Positions 28,721-37,449 of a DNA stretch of 64,000 bases are shown here, piece by piece. The notes under the pieces are model-generated. The model saw only the letters and a list, made by a program, of their open reading frames with translations. It was not told where the DNA came from and searched no databases. Both the position numbers and the translations under genes were made by a program. Every line of letters starts with the position of its first letter. The first letter of the stretch is position 1. Source of the stretch: Nosocomiicoccus ampullae (lineage in GTDB: Bacteria > Bacillota > Bacilli > Staphylococcales > Salinicoccaceae); the NCBI RefSeq assembly GCF_019357495.1, contig NZ_CP079110.1, positions 1,302,001 to 1,366,000 on the forward strand. The letters are read 5' to 3'.

Positions 28721-29890
28721 GATTTTATACTTAATTGGGAGCAGTGTAAGTTTGAAAAACTACTAGATTATGATGATGGAATACGACGTGGTCCGTTTGG
28801 AAGTGCTCTTAAGAAAGAGTATTTTGTACAAAATAGCGACTATGTAGTGTATGAACAAAATAATGCAATCTCTAACCACTTTAAAACAAGATATAAAATA
28901 ACTGAAGAAAAATTTAAAGAGTTACATAAATTTGAACTATTACCAGGAGACTTTATTATGAGTGGAGCTGGTACAATTGGTAGAGTTTCATTAGTTCCTC
29001 CGAACATATCAAGAGGGGTAATCAATCAAGCTTTAATAAGAATAAGACTTAATGAGACGACAGATTCAGGCTATTTTTTAGAATGGATAATGTCACCTAA
29101 AATGCAAAGAAAACTAACAGAAACAAACCCAGGTTCTGCGATGGTTAACTTAGTACCTATGAGGGAGTTAAAAAACTGGAAAGTAAAAATCCCTACTGTA
29201 AAAGAACAAATCAAAATCTCTAGGCTATTAAACACCTTACAAAAGACTATTTCCCTTCATAAGCGAAAATTAAAGATTATAGATGAGACAATTCATGAGT
29301 TAAGGGAGCAACTATTCTCAACAAAATATATTGCTGGCAAAAAAGTGAAGTCAGAAAAAATGAAATTAAATGATTTTCTGGAAGAAGTCATCGAACATTC
29401 AAATAAAGAGAATCAATATCCCCTTTTGAGCTCAACTAACAATGGAATTGAAACGCGATCAGGTAGAGTAAGTGGATCTAGTAATATTGGTTATAAAATT
29501 TTACGTAAAAATCAATTAGTATTATCCCCCCAAAATTTATGGTTAGGGAATATAAATATTAACAGAGATTTCGAAGTTGGTATTGTATCTCCATCTTACA
29601 AGGTTTTTGATATAAAGAATATTAAAATCATATATTTAGAAAATATTTTAAAAACAGAACGAATGAAATATAACTTCGACAAAATTTCTATTCAAGGTGC
29701 AAGCGTAGTAAGAAGAAATCTAGATATGAAAGAGTTTCTTAACCTAGAAGTAAGAGTAACTCAAAAGAATGAGCAAGAAAAATTAGTTAAGACTTTTGTA
29801 CAGTTGCGTAATATAAAGTTTAGTTTAAGAAGCAAGATTAAAATTTTAGAAAAACTTAAAATTTTATATTTAGATAAAATGTTCATTTGA
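28721..29890 (+). pseudogene. Silent, start-less hsdS cassette
   Basis: The frame is open for 389 codons but has no start codon or ribosome site at its head. It begins at LNWEQCKFEKLLDYDDG, which aligns with residue 22 (DWEQCKL) of the intact hsdS on the other strand, so only the conserved N-terminal leader is missing. Two target-recognition domains are present, each ending in a conserved helix (LHKRKLKIIDETIHELREQ and the C-terminal LEKLKILYLDKMFI). Sequence of the recognition domains differs from the active gene. The intact frame suggests a stored specificity cassette rather than decay. A GTG at 28847 could give a shorter product but lacks context. Confidence 0.8.
28734..28749 (+). repeat. 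Inverted repeat, left copy, at the head of the silent hsdS cassette
   Basis: attgggagcagtgtaa is identical to the reverse complement of 32005-32020. It encodes the WEQCK junction in both hsdS copies. A shorter version (ttgggagcag) also opens the second recognition domain of the active gene (complement of 31476-31485). Confidence 0.85.
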
Positions 29891-29943
29891 TTAAAAATAC
29901 CTTTACACTAAACCTCTAAAAACTATTTTGGAGGTTTATTTTT

Positions 29944-30873
29944 ATGGTTAGAAAATTAAGTAAGAATCGTTTGTTTCACAGTTATTTTAAGGATTGGGTG
30001 GAACTCTATAAAGTTGGAGCAGTTAGGGATGTAACTTTAAATAAGTACAATATCACCTATCGTCGACTTAAAGAGTTAGCGCCTGATTTAAAAATATCTC
30101 AGTTGAACAGAATGACATACCAAAAGTTGATTAACGATTATGCTTTAACCCACGAAAAACAGACTACAATGGATTTTCATCATCAAGTTAAAGCTGCTAT
30201 TTTAGATGCTGTAGACGAAGGTTTAATTGAAAGAGATCCAACTAGAAAAGCAGTAATTAAAGGGAAGAATCCAGGTGATAAGAAACAAAAGTATTTAAAC
30301 CAAAGTGAGTTACAAACTCTTATTTCTACTCTAGAACTTAAGAGTGTGATAAATAGAGATTGGTTTATACTACTCGTTGCTAAAACAGGACTTCGATTCT
30401 CTGAAGCACTTGCACTTACTCCAAACGATTTTGATTTTAAGAACCAAACATTATCAATAACCAAATCTTGGAACTACAAAAATAAGAGAGGTGGGTTTAT
30501 ACCAACAAAGAATGAGTCATCTAATCGTAAAATACAACTAGATTGGCAAACATGTATGTATTTTTCGAACTTAACTATAGGTCTACCAAAAGATAGACCA
30601 ATGTTCATTAGACGAAGAATATTTAACTCAACAATTAATGACTATCTAAAAAGAAAATGCACAGATGCTGGAATACCAGTAATTTCAATCCATGGACTTA
30701 GACATACACATGCATCGTTATTATTATTTGCAGGTGTATCGATTGCAAGTGTATCAAGAAGACTCGGACACTCAAACATAACGACAACTCAGCAAACATA
30801 TTTACACATTATTAGAGAATTAGAAAATAAAGACAATCATAAAATGATGCAATTCCTAGCGACTATAGTATAA
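29944..30873 (+). CDS. Tyrosine recombinase (candidate hsdS invertase)
   Basis: 309 residues. N-terminal SAM-like DNA-binding domain (about 10-95), then a catalytic domain with Arg151 (KTGLRFSE), His250-x-x-Arg253 (IHGLRHTH), His276 (RLGHSN) and Tyr286 (TYLHII), so all catalytic residues except an unassigned lysine are readable. Relatives are phage and ICE integrases and the recombinases that shuffle hsdS genes. It lies exactly between the silent cassette and the active hsdS, with no other phage genes, which points to inversion rather than phage integration. GGAGG precedes the ATG. Confidence 0.9.
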   Translation: MVRKLSKNRLFHSYFKDWVELYKVGAVRDVTLNKYNITYRRLKELAPDLKISQLNRMTYQKLINDYALTHEKQTTMDFHHQVKAAILDAVDEGLIERDPTRKAVIKGKNPGDKKQKYLNQSELQTLISTLELKSVINRDWFILLVAKTGLRFSEALALTPNDFDFKNQTLSITKSWNYKNKRGGFIPTKNESSNRKIQLDWQTCMYFSNLTIGLPKDRPMFIRRRIFNSTINDYLKRKCTDAGIPVISIHGLRHTHASLLLFAGVSIASVSRRLGHSNITTTQQTYLHIIRELENKDNHKMMQFLATIV

Positions 30874-30878
30874 AAAAG

Positions 30879-30900
30879 AGTCCCAATGAAAATTGGGACT
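30879..30900. terminator. Bidirectional terminator between recombinase and hsdS
   Basis: 9-bp stem agtcccaat with attgggact and GAAA loop, A run on the left and T-rich right flank. Confidence 0.88.
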
Positions 30901-30905
30901 TTAAT

Positions 30906-32081
30906 TTAGATAAAAAGATAATTTAAGTATTCTTTCTTTAAAGACTCAAGTTTATTTAGTTTTTTGTTATGAAGAGTAATCATAGAATCTAATCTATACA
31001 TCATTTTACCAATCTTTTTCTGTTCATTAATACTCGGTAATGCAATTTCTAATTTCATGACATTAGTTTTAGAGATATTATATCTAGAAATCCCTTGTGC
31101 AAGTATATACATTTTCTTTCGGAAAGTTGGTGTCCTGAATAAATAACTTGAAAAAACTACATCTAAATCTGTTTCTGTATGTGGCCTAAACCCAAAAGAA
31201 AAACTGTTTAAATAAAGGTCTTTTATATTTTCTATCATTACAGAAGACATACCAACTTCTTCTGGAATCTCTGAAGAAATTGTAAAGAATATATCACCAT
31301 ACTTAACTTCATTTTGTTTATTTTTAACATTTACTTTTTCTAAATTATTTACATCAACAATATGATTATTAAATATATTTTTATATGGGACATATAAAGA
31401 TTCTCCATGTCCAAAGTCTTTTTTTGTTTTACCACTTAGACCTGAATAATCTTCTCCTATTTCTTTTAACTCTCGCTGCTCCCAAGGCTCGATAAACCCT
31501 TTAAATCGTAATTGAACATCACCTTGTTGTGAAATAAACATTTTATTTAAATATAGATTTTTCTGATCTTTTAACACTTGTATTTTACGCTTATGAAGAT
31601 TTATAAGATCATTTATTTTTTCTAAAGTTTTAGCAATCTTTATTTGTTCTTCAAATTTTGTAGAAAAAACATTGATGTTTTCAATTGTTTTTTTTGACAA
31701 ACTGGGAACTCCTGTTGACTCATCATATTTTTTCCATCGTATTCTTAGAAGGAGGTAGAAAATAAAATTTATATGATTATCTTTTTCCGACGTTAGATAA
31801 AATAGTGTGTCGACTGTCCAAAAAGGAGGTTCGAGAAAGAAAGGATTATCTATTGTCCCCTTTCTACCAAGACCAACGGCAGGTTGATTTGATAAAAAAT
31901 CATCGACACGGGCGATTAAACCTCCAGTTCCATATACAGGAATATCTCCTTTAGCAAAATGCTTATAGTCTCGTCCGGAGTTAACTTTTAGAATGTCTTT
32001 AAGTTTACACTGCTCCCAATCTTCACTGAATCCTTTGAATCTTAGCTTAGGCACTAGTCTCTGTTCATTTTGTTTTTTCAT
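30906..32081 (-). CDS. hsdS: Type I restriction-modification specificity subunit (HsdS)
   Basis: 391 residues. Leader MKKQNEQRLVPKLRFKGF, first recognition domain from DWEQCKL, central conserved helix LHKRKIQVLKDQKNLYLNKMF, a second leader-like LRFKGFIEPWEQREL, second recognition domain, and C-terminal helix LHNKKLNKLESLKKEYLNYLF. HsdS selects the two half-sites of the target for methylation and cutting. The start overlaps the hsdM stop (ATGA), so the two are coupled. The gene body beyond the leader is the part that inversion would exchange with the silent cassette. Confidence 0.93.
   Translation of the reverse strand: MKKQNEQRLVPKLRFKGFSEDWEQCKLKDILKVNSGRDYKHFAKGDIPVYGTGGLIARVDDFLSNQPAVGLGRKGTIDNPFFLEPPFWTVDTLFYLTSEKDNHINFIFYLLLRIRWKKYDESTGVPSLSKKTIENINVFSTKFEEQIKIAKTLEKINDLINLHKRKIQVLKDQKNLYLNKMFISQQGDVQLRFKGFIEPWEQRELKEIGEDYSGLSGKTKKDFGHGESLYVPYKNIFNNHIVDVNNLEKVNVKNKQNEVKYGDIFFTISSEIPEEVGMSSVMIENIKDLYLNSFSFGFRPHTETDLDVVFSSYLFRTPTFRKKMYILAQGISRYNISKTNVMKLEIALPSINEQKKIGKMMYRLDSMITLHNKKLNKLESLKKEYLNYLFI
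32005..32020 (-). repeat. Inverted repeat, right copy, inside hsdS
   Basis: ttacactgctcccaat, the exact reverse complement of 28734-28749. It lies at codons 21-26 of the active hsdS, just after the leader. Recombination between the two copies would invert about 3.3 kb including the recombinase gene. Confidence 0.85.
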
Positions 32082-33673
32082 TATTTGAACATCTCCCTTG
32101 TCGCCTCAATGATTTCTCTTGATTCGTCTGTCACTTCTAACTCATCAAGCATTGCAAGGAATTCTTTCTCCGCTTCAGCGATTTCTTTATTAATTTCCTG
32201 CATTTCTTTTGATAATGCTTTTATATCGATTGGTTCTGGCTCTTCAAATGTATCGACGTATCTCGGGATGTTTAAGTTAAAGTCATTTTCTTTTATTTCT
32301 TCAAATTCTGCAACATAAGCATATTTGTCTACGAACTCTCTGTTTCTATATGTTTCTAGAATTTTTTCAATATTTTCTTCAGTTAAATGATTCTGATTTC
32401 TCTTTTTCTCAAATCCCGCTGACGCATCGATGAATAGAACGTCACGATTTGGACGGTCTTTTTTCAAGATTACGATTGTCGTTGGAATGGATGTGTTAAA
32501 GAATAAGTTTGAAGGTAATCCAATTACTGTGTCGATTGATCCATCTTCTAATAATTTTTTACGGATTGCTTCTTCTGCACCTCCACGGAATAGTACACCG
32601 TGCGGGAGTACAATCGCCATCGTTCCTGTATCTTTTAAGTGATAAAATCCATGTAGTAGAAATGCGAAATCTGCTTTAGATTTTGGTGCAAGTCGGCCGT
32701 ATCTAGAATATCTGTTATCCATTAAGAAGCCTTTTTCTGCTGACCATTTTGCTGAATATGGTGGATTCATAAGGACCATATCAAAGTTTGTTGGCTCTTC
32801 TGTTGGCCAGTCAGCATCTAACGTATCCGCGTTATGTAGATGTTGCTGCTCGATTGGTACACCGTGTAAAATCATATTCATTCGTGCTAAGTTATATGTC
32901 GTATTGTTTAATTCTTGACCGAAATATGAGATTTTTCCTGGATGATTTGAATATTTCTTCGCGTTTAGCATTAAAGATCCAGACCCCATCGTTGGGTCAT
33001 ATACAGTAAGTCCTTCTTTATCTTCTTTTTCTTCAATTGCGATACGTGTCATTAACTCTGATACAGGTTGAGGTGTATAGAACTCCCCTGCTTTTTTACC
33101 AGATTCAGACGCAAATTGTCCGATTAAATATTCATACGCATCACCAAGCACGTCACCAGCGTGACCTGTTAGATTTAATGTAGATAATTCTTTCATTACA
33201 GATGCGATTAATTGGTTTTTCTTATGATCTGTTGTTCCGAGTCTACGCGCATATAAATCAATATCTTCAAATAAATCTTCAAACGCTTCAGAAGACTGCT
33301 CGATATCTTTAAATCCTCTAGCAAGTGATTCTAATTCAAACGTACCTTCATTAATTTGTGTCATTAAATTTGTGAAAGTTAATTCTGGTTTAATTGTATA
33401 TGAAAATGTATCTTGCACATCATATAGTAGGTCTTCGCGGTCTTCATCATCACTGTAAATTTCCTCATAAATTTGCTGTGCTTCATTTAAATCTTGAGTT
33501 GGTGACTCCATTAATTCAGATATGTAATATAACATTTTGTCAGATAAGTATTTATAGAAAACAAGCCCTAGAAGATAGTCTTTATATTCATTCGCATCCA
33601 TTCTAGAACGTAAAATATCAGCTGAATTCCATAATGTTTGGTACAACGTTTTTGTATTTATTTTTTCTGCCAT
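32081..33673 (-). CDS. hsdM: Type I restriction-modification methyltransferase (HsdM)
   Basis: 530 residues. N-terminal helical domain (LYQTLWNSADILRSRMDANEYKDY spans 10-33), SAM-binding motif DPTMGSG (226-232) and catalytic NPPY (303-306) of an N6-adenine methyltransferase. Together with HsdS it methylates the host target and is required for restriction by HsdR. AGGAG is 9 nt upstream of the ATG. It is intact. Confidence 0.95.
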   Translation of the reverse strand: MAEKINTKTLYQTLWNSADILRSRMDANEYKDYLLGLVFYKYLSDKMLYYISELMESPTQDLNEAQQIYEEIYSDDEDREDLLYDVQDTFSYTIKPELTFTNLMTQINEGTFELESLARGFKDIEQSSEAFEDLFEDIDLYARRLGTTDHKKNQLIASVMKELSTLNLTGHAGDVLGDAYEYLIGQFASESGKKAGEFYTPQPVSELMTRIAIEEKEDKEGLTVYDPTMGSGSLMLNAKKYSNHPGKISYFGQELNNTTYNLARMNMILHGVPIEQQHLHNADTLDADWPTEEPTNFDMVLMNPPYSAKWSAEKGFLMDNRYSRYGRLAPKSKADFAFLLHGFYHLKDTGTMAIVLPHGVLFRGGAEEAIRKKLLEDGSIDTVIGLPSNLFFNTSIPTTIVILKKDRPNRDVLFIDASAGFEKKRNQNHLTEENIEKILETYRNREFVDKYAYVAEFEEIKENDFNLNIPRYVDTFEEPEPIDIKALSKEMQEINKEIAEAEKEFLAMLDELEVTDESREIIEATREMFK

Positions 33674-33713
33674 TGTAAGAACTCCTATATTAATATCAAT
33701 TATTTTCCTAAAT

Positions 33714-33746
33714 TAAGGCAAAAAAAGTCCATTATACTTTGCCTTA
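33714..33746 (-). promoter_or_regulatory. Inverted repeat at the hsdM promoter region
   Basis: taaggcaaa and tttgcctta are separated by 15 nt, about 40 nt upstream of hsdM. A TATAAT-like element on the minus strand lies between the arms. Could be an operator; no cognate regulator is identified. Confidence 0.4.
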
Positions 33747-33875
33747 TATGTCAATAATACATCAATTATGTTTAATATTAAATATATTGATTTTTAACTT
33801 TCTCGTTATATTTTATTACCTTAATTTCACCGCTTCGTAGTATAATCAAGGTACTAATATAAGGAAGTGTTTTAG

Positions 33876-34928
33876 ATGAAAGCGGTTGTTTACTATGACA
33901 CTAAAGATGTTCACATTGAAGAGGTTGAAGAGCCTAAAGTTCAAGAGGGACTTGTGAAAGTTAAAGTTGCATGGACGGGTATTTGTGGTACTGATTTACA
34001 TGAATACCTTGGCGGTCCGATTTTTATTCCTGGTGACGCGCCGAACCCAATTACTGGTCAAGAACGTCCGGTGATTATGGGGCACGAGTTTTCTGGTGTT
34101 ATTGAAGAAGTTGGTGGAGATGTTGATGGTCTGAATGTTGGAGATAAAGTTTGTATTAACCCAGCGTTAACGAACAATTTACATCCAGATCCATTATATG
34201 ATTTCTATAAAGAAGGTACTTTTATCGGTCTTGGTTGTGACGGTGCATTCGCAGATTATGTCGTTGTTCCAAAAGAGAATATCATTAAATTACAAGATTC
34301 AACGTCACTAAAAATCGGTGCGCTTGTTGAGCCGACGGCTGTTGCGTTACAAGCGATTCGCGAATCTGAAATGGAATTTGCAGAGTCTGTTGCGATTTAC
34401 GGTGCAGGCCCTATTGGTTTAGTGACTGTACTTGCGGCACGTGCTGCGGGTGCTAAAGATATTTTTGTCTTTGACTTATCGAATGAACGTTTAGAAAAAG
34501 CAAAAGAATTCGGTGCCACTCACATTTTAAATAGTGGTGAAAATAACCCGATTGAGTACATCCATAAATTCTATCCTGACGGAGTAGACCGTACTTTTGA
34601 AGTTGCAGGTGTACCGATTACGTTAGAACAAGCGATTCAATCGACTCGTCCAAGAGGTATGGTGACAATCGTTTCTATCTTTGAAAGAGCGATCGACTTT
34701 AACCCAATGCTACTCACAACAAGTGGTGTGAGAATTTCTTCAACACTTGGATACGAGCCAGACATTTTTGAAGCAACTGTTAAAATGATTGAATCTGGTC
34801 AAATTGACCCAAGTCCAATGATTACAAGTGAAATTGAACTCGATGAAATTATCGAAAAAGGCTTTAATCAACTGATTGAAGATAAAAAACAAGCAAAAAT
34901 CTTAGTAAAACTTAGCGGTGAAGAATAA
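33876..34928 (+). CDS. 2,3-butanediol dehydrogenase-like zinc alcohol dehydrogenase
   Basis: 350 residues, medium-chain dehydrogenase. Catalytic zinc ligands are in TGICGTD and MGHEFSG, with VEPTAVA; the nucleotide fold has IYGAGPIGLV. It resembles the Bacillus/Staphylococcus (R,R)-butanediol dehydrogenase group that reduces acetoin with NADH. The four-cysteine structural-zinc loop is missing: the region KVCINPALTNNLHPDPLYDF has one cysteine. Substrate is therefore inferred. Monocistronic, with a terminator after it. Confidence 0.82.
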   Translation: MKAVVYYDTKDVHIEEVEEPKVQEGLVKVKVAWTGICGTDLHEYLGGPIFIPGDAPNPITGQERPVIMGHEFSGVIEEVGGDVDGLNVGDKVCINPALTNNLHPDPLYDFYKEGTFIGLGCDGAFADYVVVPKENIIKLQDSTSLKIGALVEPTAVALQAIRESEMEFAESVAIYGAGPIGLVTVLAARAAGAKDIFVFDLSNERLEKAKEFGATHILNSGENNPIEYIHKFYPDGVDRTFEVAGVPITLEQAIQSTRPRGMVTIVSIFERAIDFNPMLLTTSGVRISSTLGYEPDIFEATVKMIESGQIDPSPMITSEIELDEIIEKGFNQLIEDKKQAKILVKLSGEE

Positions 34929-34938
34929 AAACACTAGC

Positions 34939-34965
34939 GCATCAAAGAGAAATTCTTTGATGCGT
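34939..34965 (+). terminator. Terminator after the alcohol dehydrogenase
   Basis: 11-bp stem cgcatcaaaga with tctttgatgcg followed by a run of seven or more T. Confidence 0.92.
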
Positions 34966-35075
34966 TTTTTTATTTTATCGTCTGATAAGCGTATTTTAAA
35001 AAAAGTTATCGAAAATCTAGTAAAATTTATATAAGTCTAATACTTATCATAAGAAAATTTTAGGAGGCACTTAAT

Positions 35076-35372
35076 TTGGAAAACTTAGAAATGCTAAATT
35101 TCTCAAAAGAAGATTTACAAACACTTGCGGATAACAAGCAACTCATCGATGTCCGTACAAAAGAAGAATTTGATGAGGCGAATATACCGGGTGCGATTTT
35201 ACACCCACTCGATGAAATCGATACGTTCAATCTACCTAAAGACCGTGAGTATTATATTTATTGCCGTGCAGGTCAGCGTAGCGCGCTTGCTGCAAACTAT
35301 TTAGAACAATTCGGATATACAGCAAATAATTTAAACGGTGGAATTTTATCATATTTAAATAACGATGAATAA
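35076..35372 (+). CDS. Rhodanese-domain protein
   Basis: 98 residues, a single rhodanese domain with LIDVRTKEEFDEANIPGA and the active-site loop CRAGQRS (Cys about 67). Such proteins carry persulfide sulfur. The start is TTG at 35076, seven nt after AGGAGGC. Followed after 24 nt by a GNAT gene that also begins with TTG, so the two likely share a transcript. Confidence 0.85.
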   Translation: MENLEMLNFSKEDLQTLADNKQLIDVRTKEEFDEANIPGAILHPLDEIDTFNLPKDREYYIYCRAGQRSALAANYLEQFGYTANNLNGGILSYLNNDE

Positions 35373-35396
35373 TTGAATCCTTAAGGAGATATACAT

Positions 35397-35897
35397 TTGA
35401 TATTAAGAGAATTGACCCCACTAGATAAAAAAAGCTACGAAAAATATTACAACTCGTGGAAGAATGAAGAAATCATTCTAAAAAATACTGATTTAAAAAT
35501 TTACGATAGTTTTGAAGATATGGTTGAAAAATTATCATTATCAAAAATGAATAAAATAAATCTGTTAGTACCAAATACGACTTTATTCCTATTTCACAAA
35601 TCTGAAATACTCGGTGCTGTGAATATTCGTTTTCGTTTGAATGAGGATCTTGAAAAACACGGCGGACATATTAATTTTGGAGTCACACCGAACGCTCGCG
35701 GAAATGGCTATTCTAGATTTATGACACGATACGCACTTGATTACTTAGAAACACTCGGCGTCGATAAAGTGTTACTAAATGCAGATATTGAAAATGCGCC
35801 GTCTATAAAAACGATACTTACACATAATAGTGTCGAAATTGAACCGCTTCAAGAAGGTGAACGTAAAATCCGTAGATTCTGGATTAATAGACACTAA
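35397..35897 (+). CDS. GNAT-family N-acetyltransferase
   Basis: 166 residues. Acetyl-CoA-binding segment NFGVTPNARGNGYSRFM followed by the helix YALDYLETLGVDKVLLNAD is typical of the RimJ/RimL-like GNAT group. Start TTG at 35397 with AAGGAGA eight nt upstream. Target unknown. Confidence 0.82.
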   Translation: MILRELTPLDKKSYEKYYNSWKNEEIILKNTDLKIYDSFEDMVEKLSLSKMNKINLLVPNTTLFLFHKSEILGAVNIRFRLNEDLEKHGGHINFGVTPNARGNGYSRFMTRYALDYLETLGVDKVLLNADIENAPSIKTILTHNSVEIEPLQEGERKIRRFWINRH

Positions 35898-35920
35898 GAT
35901 ACGTATTGAATACGTATCTT
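35896..35920 (+). terminator. Terminator after the GNAT gene
   Basis: 10-bp stem aagatacgta with tacgtatctt, loop ttgaa, T tail; overlaps the stop codon. Confidence 0.88.
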
Positions 35921-36101
35921 TTTTATTTTGCGTTTAGATTTTAATTTTTGAGGGGGTTGAGAAGTAACTCTCAAATAATCTGTCGATTGATTTACTATAT
36001 TTCAAAAAGTGACTTCTGTTCTTTAAATATCGCTTGCGGGCTGAAGTTTTCACGAGGTAGTCTATCAGTTAATATAAGCGTAAAACTACTGGAGGTTATG
36101 T

Positions 36102-37006
36102 ATGCTAGAAAGAAGTTTTGCGCATGAGGAGTTGCGGGCGCTGAAGTGGCGCTTACCGTTAAATGATGATTTTGAGAATTATTTAAGTCGCTTAGAGCGT
36201 GGATTTCATGGGGAGAATGAGTTTTCAAAGAAATTAGCTGACTATAATGAGTACGCGCACGTCTATGATTTTACGTTTGAAATAGATGGATCGACGCGGC
36301 GCAAATTGATGCGCTTTTACTCTTTAATAATGAGTGTGTGCTTTTTGAAGTTAAAAATTACATAGGGGATTTTATTTATAAAAATGACGAGTTTTACACG
36401 TATTATACGATGCAGAAAATATCGTCGCCCATTCGTCAACTGGATGACGCAGCGGAGAAATTTAGTGCGTTCCTTTATCGGCTAGGTATCAGACGTTCGG
36501 TTCGTAAGTTTGTTGTATTTATAAATGAAGAATTTCACTTATATCAGGCACCAGACCACCAGTCGATCATCACCCGACCGCAGCTTCGAAGAGCATTAAA
36601 TCAGTTAACGAGACATCAGCGACCAGCAAATAGTGCGACATTAGAACTAAGAGATACGTTACTTAAGCTAAATATTAAAGACACTCGGCCAGCGAAAGTA
36701 CTTTATCAGTATGAAGATTTAAAAAAGGGACTATTTTGTTATAAGGACGGTACGGTGTTGGAGAATTATAATCGCGTGACTCTCATATGCCCAACTTGCG
36801 GAAATAAAACTTCTATAAAAGATGCTGTGCTGCAATCTGCACAGGACTTTAATACGCTATTTCCTCGAGAAAAATTGACGATACCTGCACTCTATGACTT
36901 TTCAGGTGGCCTTTTATCAAAATACAATTTAAGAAAAGCATTATCCGAAGCGTGTGAGCGTCATAGCCAGGCACGTGGGACATACTATACCTTCCCTAAA
37001 AGATAA
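36102..37006 (+). pseudogene. NERD-domain protein disrupted by a frameshift
   Basis: Good start (GGAGG upstream of the ATG at 36102) and first part HGENEFSKKL...VYDFTFEIDGS. In this frame translation ends at 36365. The next frame continues QIDALLLFNNECVLFEVKN, the core NERD nuclease-related motif (IDxLLLF, FEVKN), and runs to 37006 with CPTCGNKTS near the end. The switch falls between about 36285 and 36303 and fits loss of one base. NERD proteins are thought to process DNA or be nuclease-like. Could be a real mutation or a sequencing error; there is no homopolymer there to favour slippage. Confidence 0.8.
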
Positions 37007-37080
37007 AAGACTGATACCACTTTGTTTGTAATTTGGTGCAAAGAAATCATCAATTTGATTAATGTTATCGGTATTTTTTA

Positions 37081-37290
37081 GTATCGTATACGGAATTTAA
37101 TTTGAATTGACGCAGATGAGAGTATCGTATACATGATTTTATGTCGTATACAATAAACGGAGTATCGTATACGAGATTGACGAAATTCAATTTTCGTTGA
37201 CGATATACTCGAAATCGTGCATACGAAGAAATCTCATTAACGATACTCCTTTCTGCGTAAAATAGTTTTCTTTTTCGTAAACGATACGGC
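37081..37290. repeat. GTATCGTATAC inverted-repeat cluster, period about 40 nt
   Basis: The gap 37007-37410 has no gene. gtatcgtatac occurs at 37081 and 37122, again at 37162 with a variant at 37142. The opposite orientation (acgatatac, acgatac) occurs near 37199, 37239 and 37280. Spacing is 40-41 nt on both sides, and orientation flips near 37185, where gagtatcgt...acgaaa-ttcaa-ttttcgt...acgatatactc forms a long hairpin (about 37160-37210). Sequence after 37290 shows nothing clear until the hrtA terminator. Confidence 0.65.
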
Positions 37291-37410
37291 GAACTGTCTA
37301 TGACTCCACAGTCTTGTTGACAATATTCACTAATTTCACCAACAATCCATGATTCTTCACCCTACTCCACTACTCGCAGACGATAATCCTTACTGTTCTC
37401 TCTAAAAAAT

Positions 37411-37440
37411 CCCCTGAACTCTTCTATCAGTCCAAGGGGG
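37411..37440 (-). terminator. hrtA terminator
   Basis: cccctgaact pairs imperfectly with agtccaagggg around cttctatc; a U run follows on the minus strand. Confidence 0.75.
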
Positions 37441-37449
37441 GTCTATTGA

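Noticed and set aside
29944..30873. Recombinase as a sign of a prophage or ICE
   Set aside because: No phage, conjugation or excisionase genes are nearby, and the gene sits precisely between two hsdS copies with matched inverted repeats.
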